From DAINPP01 sp963667315 (GTDB lineage: Bacteria; Thermotogota; Thermotogae; MWEM01): a stretch of DNA of 64,000 nt. Numbering within the stretch: the stretch's first letter is position 1; every line of letters begins with the position of its first letter. Of the stretch, positions 53,050-61,945 are shown in pieces. The notes under the pieces were generated by a model. That model worked only from the letters and a program-made list of their open reading frames with translations. It did not search any database and was not told the origin of the DNA. The stretch is taken from assembly GCA_963667315.1 (NCBI GenBank), contig OY763325.1, positions 1,488,001-1,552,000 on the forward strand. The letters are read 5' to 3'. The position numbers were made by a program, and so were the translations under genes.

Positions 53050-56000
53050 ATGAACACAAATGATAAGACTGGCATTACCTTTATTCAATCAATCAAAAAA
53101 GATATAGGAATCGCCTGGAAAAGACTGGATACAGACAGAATAGAAGAAATTGAGAAAACAGAAAGGGAAGCAGCCTATCTGAGAATAATCTGCTCCAGTG
53201 TGGAATATCTCCTTCATCTTGTCCCCACGGTATTTACACTTATCGCTGTCGAAAAGAATCCGGAAAAACAGGATGAGATAATCAGAAAATATATCGAAAA
53301 GAAAAACAGCATCAAAGGAAACAGGAATTTTCTTGAAGATCTACTTAAAGAGTTTCAGGAAATCGCAGAGAAGTCCGGAGAAGCGAATAGTAGCCTTGAT
53401 TTATTGAAAGATAAAATAAAAGAGAATATGAGAATCCTCAAAGATTTCAGAAACATAGATGTTCACGGAAGTGTACAGATCAACAGAAATAAAATTGAAA
53501 ATATTTATAAGAAAAAATATCAAAACGAAACCGTTCTGAAAAAACCTTCCATTACCATCAATGAAATTTTAGAAGAAATCACAAATTTTATAGAAAACTA
53601 TAGCATTCAAATACTAAATCCCTCAAGATTCAACGCAACAGACAGCACTGGAATAGACGTTCACTGTAATGGATTGTTGTGTCTTGAAGATGCAGAAGAC
53701 AGACTGTTTACCTATATGGAAACAAGCCTTGTTGACGGAAAAAAGAAAAAAGATCAGAAATTCCAGAATGAATACTGGCATCACATGTGTGAGGATAGGA
53801 TAAAACTCAAAGATAAAAATGATTTCAGTGAAAATATAAGCCTTTATGCAGGGATAAAGAATTCTGAATTGTGGAAATTGACAGAAACCAATTCACTTGT
53901 TCTGGGTGTTGAAAGAAAAAATCCAATTGTTGAAATCATCCAAAACGATAAAAGTGGCAGTAAACCCTATTTTTACACCTGTAAAATTGTCAAAATTAAC
54001 GAAGACCAGCCGGATATTGAACCAACCGTCATCTTTAAGACGGCTTCGGTACGGATTAACGATGATTTAAAGGCGAACAGCTATTTTGAAAAAGAAATAG
54101 AAATCGCGGAAAAGATTACAGAAGAGGGATTGTACAACGTTGAAGTAAAAATCCTGATAGGAACTGAAACCTCAGAAAATACTGAAAGTATAATCAAATT
54201 TGACATCAGAACAGAAAAAAAAGATGAAGGGAAATTTGAAATTCAATCGATTCTTTCCACAAAAGAGCCTTTTCAGAACCAACCGTTTGAGATAAAAGTG
54301 ATCTTACAGTACACAGGGAATATTCAGAGAACGATGGGATTGGAAATGATTTTAAAAGACAAAGAATATTTCCATATTGCAGCTATGCAGGAAATAAACC
54401 CAAAAAACAATCCACAAAATATGGAAATGGAAAATGACGAAGAATTTGAATCAGACTTAAGAAAGCCCAGGGAAAGTTGCAAAAAGCAGTTGAGCTTTGA
54501 AAGGGGAGAAACAAAATATATTAACATTATCATTGTCCCTGTCAGAAGTGAAAACGGAATTTATCGACTTGGAGAAATCCTATTAAAGGATGAAAAAAAT
54601 GGGGAAAGTGAGAGAGTTGAATTATCAGAATATATCAAAACAAAAAAGAGTTTTCAGCCAATCAACTTTTACAATCGAGTCTTACTGCTTAAAAAATTAA
54701 ACGATAGTATTACAGGGAATAAAAACAAATTGGTTATGGGAATCGAAAAAGTGTGGATAAAAGGAGAAGGGGGACAGGGGAAGACAAGACTGGCACAAGA
54801 AATTTCGCGGCTGGTGGAAAAAAATCACAACACCTGTATTACCGTATCCTTTGACAAAAATCATAACAAAACAAATCGAGACATACTGAAACAATTGTAC
54901 AAGGCCATTCGAAAAGAATTAATCAAGCATGGTAAAACGCCATTAGAAATTCCCGAAAGAGATGAAATGATTGAAGGCAGATTAAACGCTCTGGGACAAC
55001 AGGGACATATTGAAAAAGAAATAATGGATATTCTGGAAAATTACCGAAAAGATGAAAACACCCCTGGGAAAATAGTCTTCCAAATTGATGATGTTCATTT
55101 TACAACACCGGAAGAACTGGATAAATTGAAGAATGCACTTAAAGAAAATGATAAAAAAATTATTAATGGAAAACTGGAGTTAACCAATATTATCGGTGAA
55201 ATGACGATTATTTTCTATTCCAGGACGCTGGATGGCTTGGGAGCAGAAGGACTGGAAGCACATCATAATAATGAACACAAGCAGAAAAGCGATCAAAAGG
55301 AATCTGGAACTACAGAAAAGAAAAAAGAAGCAACCATCCTGGAAAAGATCCATAAAAAAATGGAATCATTCATAATCAAACAGAATCAACATACATTAGA
55401 AAAAATCACTTCCGAATACATGGCGGCTGAAGTGATAAAAAAAGAAGAAGAAATGATAAAACTGATAATTGAAGAAATATTTTATCCGCATAATATGATG
55501 GAAGAGATGGATGAGTTGACAAAAATATTGACTTTAAAGAGTGGTGCTAACCCGTTGATTCTTGAACTGCTGCTGGAAGAGCTTGCGACAACAAAGGAAT
55601 TGATAGTCTGGAACGATGAAGTAAAAAAATGGGAAATCAATCGGGAAAATCTGAATTCGGGAAGACGTGATCAAGAAACTTCTGAAGAAGCTTATAAACG
55701 GGGATTGAAAGAAAAATTGGAGGCATTGTACCCTCCAGAGGACAAATTGGATGAAAGATTGCTGATGAATAAGATCGACCAGTTTAAAGGTACTGATGCA
55801 GAACTGATTATGAATCTTGCGGGTCTGCTGGATGGTGTGGACAATGAAGAATTAGAAGCTCAACAGTTGAATATTAAAGAATATCCTGAATTAATGGGAA
55901 TATTGAAACTGGAAAAGGAGAATTGGCAAAATAACGAGACAAAAGAAAGATACACTATAAACACCTATCATTTCAAACATCATCTTTACGAAGAATATTG

Positions 56001-59000
56001 GGAGAGAGATTTTGAAGAAGAAATCCGACTACTTTTTGAGACTTGGAATAGAGAAAGAAAAAGTTTAGCAAAGATCATGAGTGCTGAAGAGCTGGAAGAA
56101 TGGATAAAAGAAACGGAACAATTTTTTAATCTAAAAAGTGTAAAAAATGATGCATTAACAGCAATAGATAAAGAACTACTGGAAGAGGCCTACAATAAAA
56201 AAACACTGTCAAACGGAAAAAAATTTAAAGACATTCTTGAGAAGTATATCTATGAGGACTTCAAAGGAAAAGAAAATTTCAAAAGATACATGAATATGAG
56301 AATATTATTGAAAAAAGGATTTGAGAGAAAAGAAAATAATATTCAAAACAGGATCAGATACGGATTATATTGGTATTTGGCGGAAAAAGAGAGCTTTGAA
56401 GTGGTAGAGGGTTATTATAACTGGTTTGCCAATAAACTCACAGACAAAATCCATCAATACAAATACAATGAACAATTCGAAAAAGACATGAGATTTATCG
56501 TGGAAAAAGTCTTGAAAGAGATGAGCAATGAAAAGATTGATGGGTACTGGGCAGGACTTGTGGATTCTTACTTAGCAGATACACAGATGATCAAAGGAAA
56601 CTACGATGAAGCGTTAAGTCTATATTCTGAAACTTCCGAAAGGATAAAAAACTATTTAAATGACAATGAGAATGATGCAAATGCCTTTTCGCTTATGGGA
56701 ACTGCCCTCAAGAGCTTGGGGAATATCCATGCAGGAATGGGGAATCTTCAGGAGGCCTTAGTTGCCTATAAAAAAGCGATTCAGGCTCATGAAGAAGCCA
56801 TCTCTATCAACATGAATGATGGGGATTATCATTCAAACAAAGGAATTGCCCTCAAGAGCTTGGGGAATATCCATGCAGGAATGGGGAATCTTCAGGAGGC
56901 CTTAGTTGCCTATAAAAAAGCGATTCAGGCTCATGAAGAAGCCATCTCTATCAACATGAATAATGGGGATTATCATTCAAACAAGGGAACTGCCCTCGTG
57001 AGCTTGGGGAATATCCATGCAGGAATGGGGAATCTTCAGGAGGCCTTAGTTGCCTATAAAAAAGCAATAGCGGCTCATGAAGAAGCCATCTCTATCAACG
57101 AGAATGATGGGGATTATCATTCAAACAAGGGAACTGCCCTCGTGAGCTTGGGGAATATCCATGCAGGAATGGGGAATCTTCAGGAGGCCCTAGTTGCCTA
57201 TAAAAAAGCAATAGCGGCTCATGAAGAAGCCATCTCTATCAACAAAAATAATGGGGGTTATCATTCAAACAAAGGAATTGCCCTCGTGAGGTTGGGGAAT
57301 ATCCATGCAGGAATGGGGAATCTTCAGGAGGCCTTAGTTGCCTATAAAAAAGCAATAGCGGCTCATGAAGAAGCCATCTCTATCAACGAGAATGATGGGG
57401 ATTATCATTCAAGCAAGGGAACTGCCCTCGTGAGCTTGGGGAATATCCATGCAGGAATGGGGAATCTTCAGGAGGCCCTAGTTGCCTATGAAAAAGCGAT
57501 TGAGGCTCAAGAACAAGCCATCTCTATCAACAAAAATAAGGCTAACTATCATTCAAACAAAGGAATCGTTTTATACCAAAAAGGTCTCCTCCTGCAACAA
57601 ACAGGCGAAAGACAACACGCCAGGGATATGATTGAACGGGCTATTCAAACCGACCAGAGGGTATTGGAGCTGAATCCCCATGATCCTCGCAGATACAATG
57701 ATCTCATAATAGATCTTTTAAAACTGGAAGAATTGATTGACACGGAAACGGAAAAAGAAAGGATCAGAGGCTATTATCTTTCTGTCAAACAAGGATTGGA
57801 AGCCTTCCAGAGGAAATATCCAACAATAACGGAAATAAAAGAACATATTGACTTTATTGAACAGCATTTAAACAAAGAGCAAATACAAGCCCGGAAAGAA
57901 GAATTGAAAGTTCTCATTCAAGAATGGATCCGGGAGAACAGCGGAAAAAAATCCGAACAGCCATTATTTCTCATGAGTATTCATGGGTTTGTATTAGAGG
58001 AACAACTGACAGCAGAAGGATTGACACCGGAAACGGATGATACCCTTCTGAAAATCACAGAAAAAAACACAACGGAACGGGAAGGAAAAACGATTAACTA
58101 TTATACTTTCAAAGATAAAGAACATTGGGAAATCTTTGAACAAATCATGCTGGAGGAAATTAAAGCACTGAGTGAAAAACACAAAACAAAAGAAATGGCA
58201 GAAATCCTCGACCTTCCGGAAATTGAAAAGACAGAATATCTCAGATATGATACCTTCAAAAACCTGCTGTTAAAGGGATTTGAAACGCATAAGGGAGAGA
58301 ACATTGAAGATGTTATCCGATACGGCAAATACCTCATCGCTGTTGATGAATCAGTTGGAGCCGTCAAAGGAGAGGTATTCCAGATTCTGGGAAGTCTTTT
58401 ACAACAACTGAAAGACGTTGTCGACAATGACAAAATCATAAAACTCGTGAAGATGATTGTTGATGAAATTCTGCCGGAGATCAAAACAGATGAAGCGGGC
58501 GATATACTCACAGGGCTGGCATATTATACCTATGGTGAAATAACCTATCACAAGTCAAACTATGTAGAAGCGGAAGACAATCACTTACAGTCTGTTGCGG
58601 AATTAGAAAAGATAGAAACAACGGATGAAGAGGCAAAAGGCTATATACACAATTTGATTCAAAACAGTTATAAGATATTGGGCATCATATACAAGGAAAG
58701 AGGGGCTATCCTGCATATCATAGATGAAAAAGAAGAAGGGCGAAAACGATTTGAAACGGCCAAAAGGTATGCAGAAAAAGCAATAGCAATTGATGAACAG
58801 GATTATTCAAGTCATCTCTTACTGGGAGATATATACAAGGTAGAAGGAGATTATGCGGAAAAGGCCTTAAAATTAGAAAAATATGATAAAGCTCAGGATG
58901 CCTATGAAAAGGCAGCCGAGATTGAAGAAAATGAAAGTACAATGAAACATCTGGCTTTCATAGCCGATAAAAAAACTTATGTATACAAAGAAAAGGGAGA

Positions 59001-59166
59001 AAACGAAACGGCAAAATCGCTTTTCATCAAAGCAAAAGAATACATGGAGAAAACCATCAATTTCTGTGAAGATGAGAATATGATAAAAGCGTATGAGAAG
59101 GGGATAGAGGGTCTTGATGAGGAAATCCAAGACTTGGACAGCAAAAAAGAAAACCAGGATGATTAG
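53050..59166 (+). CDS. Family A HEPN-like/STAND NTPase-TPR protein A7
   Basis: 2038 aa; AGGAGGGG precedes the ATG. The N-terminal region has R134-N-I-D-V-H139. Box H-C-N-G-L-L-C and an Ig-like segment with Y-T-G-N and RSENGIYRLGEI follow. The P-loop NTPase has Walker A GEGGQGKT near 571, Walker B QIDDVHFTT near 678, FYSRTLDGLGA, GANPLILELL and FKHHLYEEYWERDF near 975. Six near-identical 48-aa TPR-like units (consensus LGNIHAGMGNLQEALVAYKKAI) and a closing unit occupy about 1210-1535. The second winged-helix-like module (GFVLEEQL, FKDKEHW) and a final TPR-like tail match those of A4 and A5. It is a stand-alone gene with its own promoter and terminator, separated from the convoy by the mobile-element zone. 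Confidence 0.9.
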   Translation: MNTNDKTGITFIQSIKKDIGIAWKRLDTDRIEEIEKTEREAAYLRIICSSVEYLLHLVPTVFTLIAVEKNPEKQDEIIRKYIEKKNSIKGNRNFLEDLLKEFQEIAEKSGEANSSLDLLKDKIKENMRILKDFRNIDVHGSVQINRNKIENIYKKKYQNETVLKKPSITINEILEEITNFIENYSIQILNPSRFNATDSTGIDVHCNGLLCLEDAEDRLFTYMETSLVDGKKKKDQKFQNEYWHHMCEDRIKLKDKNDFSENISLYAGIKNSELWKLTETNSLVLGVERKNPIVEIIQNDKSGSKPYFYTCKIVKINEDQPDIEPTVIFKTASVRINDDLKANSYFEKEIEIAEKITEEGLYNVEVKILIGTETSENTESIIKFDIRTEKKDEGKFEIQSILSTKEPFQNQPFEIKVILQYTGNIQRTMGLEMILKDKEYFHIAAMQEINPKNNPQNMEMENDEEFESDLRKPRESCKKQLSFERGETKYINIIIVPVRSENGIYRLGEILLKDEKNGESERVELSEYIKTKKSFQPINFYNRVLLLKKLNDSITGNKNKLVMGIEKVWIKGEGGQGKTRLAQEISRLVEKNHNTCITVSFDKNHNKTNRDILKQLYKAIRKELIKHGKTPLEIPERDEMIEGRLNALGQQGHIEKEIMDILENYRKDENTPGKIVFQIDDVHFTTPEELDKLKNALKENDKKIINGKLELTNIIGEMTIIFYSRTLDGLGAEGLEAHHNNEHKQKSDQKESGTTEKKKEATILEKIHKKMESFIIKQNQHTLEKITSEYMAAEVIKKEEEMIKLIIEEIFYPHNMMEEMDELTKILTLKSGANPLILELLLEELATTKELIVWNDEVKKWEINRENLNSGRRDQETSEEAYKRGLKEKLEALYPPEDKLDERLLMNKIDQFKGTDAELIMNLAGLLDGVDNEELEAQQLNIKEYPELMGILKLEKENWQNNETKERYTINTYHFKHHLYEEYWERDFEEEIRLLFETWNRERKSLAKIMSAEELEEWIKETEQFFNLKSVKNDALTAIDKELLEEAYNKKTLSNGKKFKDILEKYIYEDFKGKENFKRYMNMRILLKKGFERKENNIQNRIRYGLYWYLAEKESFEVVEGYYNWFANKLTDKIHQYKYNEQFEKDMRFIVEKVLKEMSNEKIDGYWAGLVDSYLADTQMIKGNYDEALSLYSETSERIKNYLNDNENDANAFSLMGTALKSLGNIHAGMGNLQEALVAYKKAIQAHEEAISINMNDGDYHSNKGIALKSLGNIHAGMGNLQEALVAYKKAIQAHEEAISINMNNGDYHSNKGTALVSLGNIHAGMGNLQEALVAYKKAIAAHEEAISINENDGDYHSNKGTALVSLGNIHAGMGNLQEALVAYKKAIAAHEEAISINKNNGGYHSNKGIALVRLGNIHAGMGNLQEALVAYKKAIAAHEEAISINENDGDYHSSKGTALVSLGNIHAGMGNLQEALVAYEKAIEAQEQAISINKNKANYHSNKGIVLYQKGLLLQQTGERQHARDMIERAIQTDQRVLELNPHDPRRYNDLIIDLLKLEELIDTETEKERIRGYYLSVKQGLEAFQRKYPTITEIKEHIDFIEQHLNKEQIQARKEELKVLIQEWIRENSGKKSEQPLFLMSIHGFVLEEQLTAEGLTPETDDTLLKITEKNTTEREGKTINYYTFKDKEHWEIFEQIMLEEIKALSEKHKTKEMAEILDLPEIEKTEYLRYDTFKNLLLKGFETHKGENIEDVIRYGKYLIAVDESVGAVKGEVFQILGSLLQQLKDVVDNDKIIKLVKMIVDEILPEIKTDEAGDILTGLAYYTYGEITYHKSNYVEAEDNHLQSVAELEKIETTDEEAKGYIHNLIQNSYKILGIIYKERGAILHIIDEKEEGRKRFETAKRYAEKAIAIDEQDYSSHLLLGDIYKVEGDYAEKALKLEKYDKAQDAYEKAAEIEENESTMKHLAFIADKKTYVYKEKGENETAKSLFIKAKEYMEKTINFCEDENMIKAYEKGIEGLDEEIQDLDSKKENQDD
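56680..57690 (+). repeat. 144-bp tandem repeat array in A7, six units plus closing unit
   Basis: The core TTGGGGAATATCCATGCAGG recurs six times at exact 144-bp steps, starting near 56716. Over most of the unit the copies are identical or differ at single bases. The sequence differs from the A5 array consensus (LGNIHAGMGNLQE versus KGEILAGTGRLVE), so each array has been homogenised on its own. Confidence 0.92.
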
Positions 59167-59206
59167 GGAATGAGCTCAAATTATTGGGCAGTTAAGTATA
59201 TATTTT

Positions 59207-59238
59207 GAGGGGAGATTTTAATCTCTCCCCTCTTTTGT
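59207..59238 (+). terminator. Rho-independent terminator of A7
   Basis: GAGGGGAGA (59207-59215) pairs with TCTCCCCTC (59224-59232), and TTTTGTT follows. The stem is strong and lies 40 bp after the A7 stop. The opposite strand lacks a T run, so it should act only for A7. Confidence 0.85.
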
Positions 59239-59285
59239 TAGTAGTTATTTAATTTGAGGTTTACTCCGTTTGCTTGACAGACCCA

Positions 59286-60188
59286 TTATTGAGACAACGC
59301 CTCCTGTATCAATTCATCAAATTTTTCCATTAGCAACTTCGTTATTTTCCCAGGAATGAGATAACGATTCCCGCGAACCTCCCTAACAGGCATCACCTTC
59401 GAAACCGTACTGGCCAAAAACACTTCATCGGCATCTTTTAATTCCTCAAGATACACTTTTCTTTCAACGATGGGAATATCATTTTCTTTGCAGAGCTTAA
59501 TCACTTTCTTTCGCGTAATTCCCGGAAGAATATTGTCAATCTCAGGTGTACTGACCACACCATCTTTTACGAGGAAGTATGTTGAGCTTCCCCCTTCGGT
59601 GATATAACAGTGATCATATTTTTCATTGTGAAATTCATCTCTCTTGAACTTTCCAGGGGTTTCGTCGAATTCTCTAAACATCATGGAGTCATAAGCGCCA
59701 TTTGAATAGGCAAAATTCTTGGCCATGCAGTTTGTCAGAAGATTGACCGTCTTGTGTTCACAGAGTTTGTGTCTCAGATCGGGATACACAGTCAGTTTCA
59801 CGCCATTCTTCCAATTTTCCTGATTAATATGTCTCAAAGGTAGTGTAAGGACAGCGAAAGTCCCTTTGTGTTCTTGCCGGAAGCTGTGTTCTCTGAAATC
59901 GTCATCCCCTCTGGATAGTTCTATATACACTTCACCGTCGTAGAGTTCATTTTCTTTAATCAGTGTATTCACCTGATTCTGACAGTCTTCTTCCGAAAAG
60001 GCCAATGTCAGATTGAAGAATTCGGCACTCTCTTTCATCCGTTTAAAATGATCATGCAGGAACAGTGTTTTCCCATCAATAATCCTGATCACTTCAAACA
60101 AGCCATCTGAAAAAGTAAAGCCACGATTTTCGATCCGTAAGTTTTTCACATCTTTATCTACCTTTTTACCGTTGAGAAAACAATACAC
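59286..60188 (-). CDS. dat: D-amino-acid aminotransferase (PLP class IV), D-alanine aminotransferase-like
   Basis: 300 aa, GTG start with GAGGGGG upstream. It interconverts D-alanine and 2-oxoglutarate with pyruvate and D-glutamate, supplying peptidoglycan precursors, if the assignment is right. The class IV signatures are present: FSDGLFEVIRI near 27, the PLP lysine K146 in EHKTVNLLTN, the PLP-contact E198 in ITEGGSSTYF, and NILPGITRKKV near 220. Compared with the Bacillus enzyme (Lys145, Glu177), the spacing is longer by about 20 residues, from an insertion rich in charged residues (170-192). Aminodeoxychorismate lyase or a branched-chain enzyme are alternatives. It is not obviously linked to the neighbouring systems. 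Confidence 0.8.
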   Translation of the reverse strand: MYCFLNGKKVDKDVKNLRIENRGFTFSDGLFEVIRIIDGKTLFLHDHFKRMKESAEFFNLTLAFSEEDCQNQVNTLIKENELYDGEVYIELSRGDDDFREHSFRQEHKGTFAVLTLPLRHINQENWKNGVKLTVYPDLRHKLCEHKTVNLLTNCMAKNFAYSNGAYDSMMFREFDETPGKFKRDEFHNEKYDHCYITEGGSSTYFLVKDGVVSTPEIDNILPGITRKKVIKLCKENDIPIVERKVYLEELKDADEVFLASTVSKVMPVREVRGNRYLIPGKITKLLMEKFDELIQEALSQ

Positions 60189-60433
60189 GTTACAACCCCC
60201 TCAGTTTTGTCGTTAATGTCAAAGACACTTCCGATTATACCGTTTTATCCTGTTTTTGTACAGAGGAATTTATTTTTCATGTATTATATTTTCTGAAATT
60301 TATCGAAACATTCCGAAGAAGAGTTGTCGCTTTACTGGATAGTGATGCATTTTCATTTTTCATGATAAGCCTTAGAAAAACTATAAAAGTACACTCTTCA
60401 GAGGAGTTTTTTTAATTTTTCAGCAGCCTTTAA

Positions 60434-61945
60434 TTAATTCTGTACGATAAATGCTTTGATATGCTCAAACAGAAGTTGAACCGCTATACTAGAATTTTCT
60501 GTTTTAGCTTTCTCATCTTTCTGCTGCTTTTGAATCGATTTAATCTCTATCTTGCATTTTAAAAGAATATCCTCAAACATCTTAAAGACCTTCTTTTGTA
60601 ATTTAAGAAATGCCTCAGGTGTCCAGTGTAAATCTTCATCGGCAATCATTCCTTCAAGATCATCTAAATTCCCTTTATCAAACAGAACCAAATTCTTCTC
60701 CGATTCGAATTCAGCAATATATTTTTTCATGTCCGATAAGATATCTCCCGTGTCAGCCCCTTTATCAAAGAGGTCTGTTATGAAGATAAATATCGATCTC
60801 AGAAATTCAAAGAGATCAAGTATATCTACATCTCTTGTCTTTTGACTTTCTTGAGACAAAGTCATTTCACTTTGTCTGTCTTCGGCGCATAACGTCAACT
60901 CTGAAATATCCCTTTTCAAATAGTTTTCCGCTTCATGCTGCAATTTTTCAATATCTTCGTTGAAAAAAGATTCGAGCGTTGATAAATCGTTTTTTGAGAT
61001 ATCAAAGGCGTTTTCCTTTCTGAATTTACATCGCCCATCTATTTCTTCAGTCAGAAAATCCAGGGTAAGTTCCTTTCCCTTTTTAAACGCAATTCTATCG
61101 TCAAAGAAACAACGACTTGTCATCAACTCGTTAATAAAGGAACGTTTCTCTTCCCCAATCCTTTGAAGAAGATTCTGATTGTTTTTTTCAACAATGGTGG
61201 GAATGAATTTTTCACCGGTATAACCGCATACAAAGGTATAATAATTAAAACCCAGGGTATCTTCAATAAACTCAGTCATCTTCTCCAATCCTTTGTTGTT
61301 TTCATAACTAACATCCGCATTGGGAATCCACAGTAATTTATTTATCGGTTTTGAGAGCTTCAGGGAATCAGAACCGAAATTTCTTGTGACAAAGATTTTT
61401 TCTATCAGAAAATTCTCATAAAATACTGAGAATCTCTCGTTAAAATCGCCGAAAAGGATTGATTCCATGTGATCGTTAAAACTCAGCAATCCCGCGTTGT
61501 TCTCAATCCTGTACAGATTCTCTTCAGCAGCCGGGATCAATCTGATATCCAGTTTCAACAGTTCAAACATATTTTCTAAATAAAGGCGTTTCTCTTCTGA
61601 CAGCATCTTCTCTTTTTCCAGGGCGATATAAATCTGATCATATGTACTGACATTGTTGAAAACCACTTTATTTATCCCATTTTCACATCTTTTCAGGAAT
61701 ATCTCACTGATCCCTGCAGGAAAAAAGCTTTTTAAAAAAGAATGATTAAACGATGAAGAAACCTCTCCGAGAACAAGAAGATTCAATCGTTTGTCTTCGT
61801 TGATATAAAGATCTATCCCATATTGTTCAGAACAGATCCTGTCAATGGCTTTCACTGTTTTATGAGATTTGCCGTAAATTTTTATCATCAGTTGTTTCAA
61901 CTTTTTCAACTCAGAAATTGTCGTGTCATAAGTCGGTTGATTCAA
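60434..61945 (-). CDS. Degenerate GTPase-like partner of the dynamin-like protein
   Basis: 503 aa. Its ATG overlaps the stop of the dynamin-like gene by 4 bp, so translation is coupled. Around residues 56-75, LLVLGEVSSS-x4-SFLKSFF occupies the place and has the surroundings of a G1 loop (compare GRFSHGKSSLLNAI in the neighbour) but lacks the GKS. Further on, LLWIPNADVS sits where a G3 (DTPG) would be. The second half is helical, as in dynamin stalks. I read it as a pseudo-GTPase that dimerises with the upstream protein. That is inference from gene coupling and the loop pattern; no family was recognised directly. Confidence 0.65.
   Translation of the reverse strand: MNQPTYDTTISELKKLKQLMIKIYGKSHKTVKAIDRICSEQYGIDLYINEDKRLNLLVLGEVSSSFNHSFLKSFFPAGISEIFLKRCENGINKVVFNNVSTYDQIYIALEKEKMLSEEKRLYLENMFELLKLDIRLIPAAEENLYRIENNAGLLSFNDHMESILFGDFNERFSVFYENFLIEKIFVTRNFGSDSLKLSKPINKLLWIPNADVSYENNKGLEKMTEFIEDTLGFNYYTFVCGYTGEKFIPTIVEKNNQNLLQRIGEEKRSFINELMTSRCFFDDRIAFKKGKELTLDFLTEEIDGRCKFRKENAFDISKNDLSTLESFFNEDIEKLQHEAENYLKRDISELTLCAEDRQSEMTLSQESQKTRDVDILDLFEFLRSIFIFITDLFDKGADTGDILSDMKKYIAEFESEKNLVLFDKGNLDDLEGMIADEDLHWTPEAFLKLQKKVFKMFEDILLKCKIEIKSIQKQQKDEKAKTENSSIAVQLLFEHIKAFIVQN

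Noticed and set aside
53050..59166. Assigning family A to a named antiviral STAND type (Avs1-4) or to a named TPR defence system
   Set aside because: The three-part plan agrees, but no N-terminal or C-terminal sequence marker of a specific type could be recognised by eye.
60360..60420. Terminator-like ACTC...GAGT followed by a T run
   Set aside because: The stem is only four base pairs and the T run is on the plus strand, where no gene ends. The minus-strand genes would not use it.
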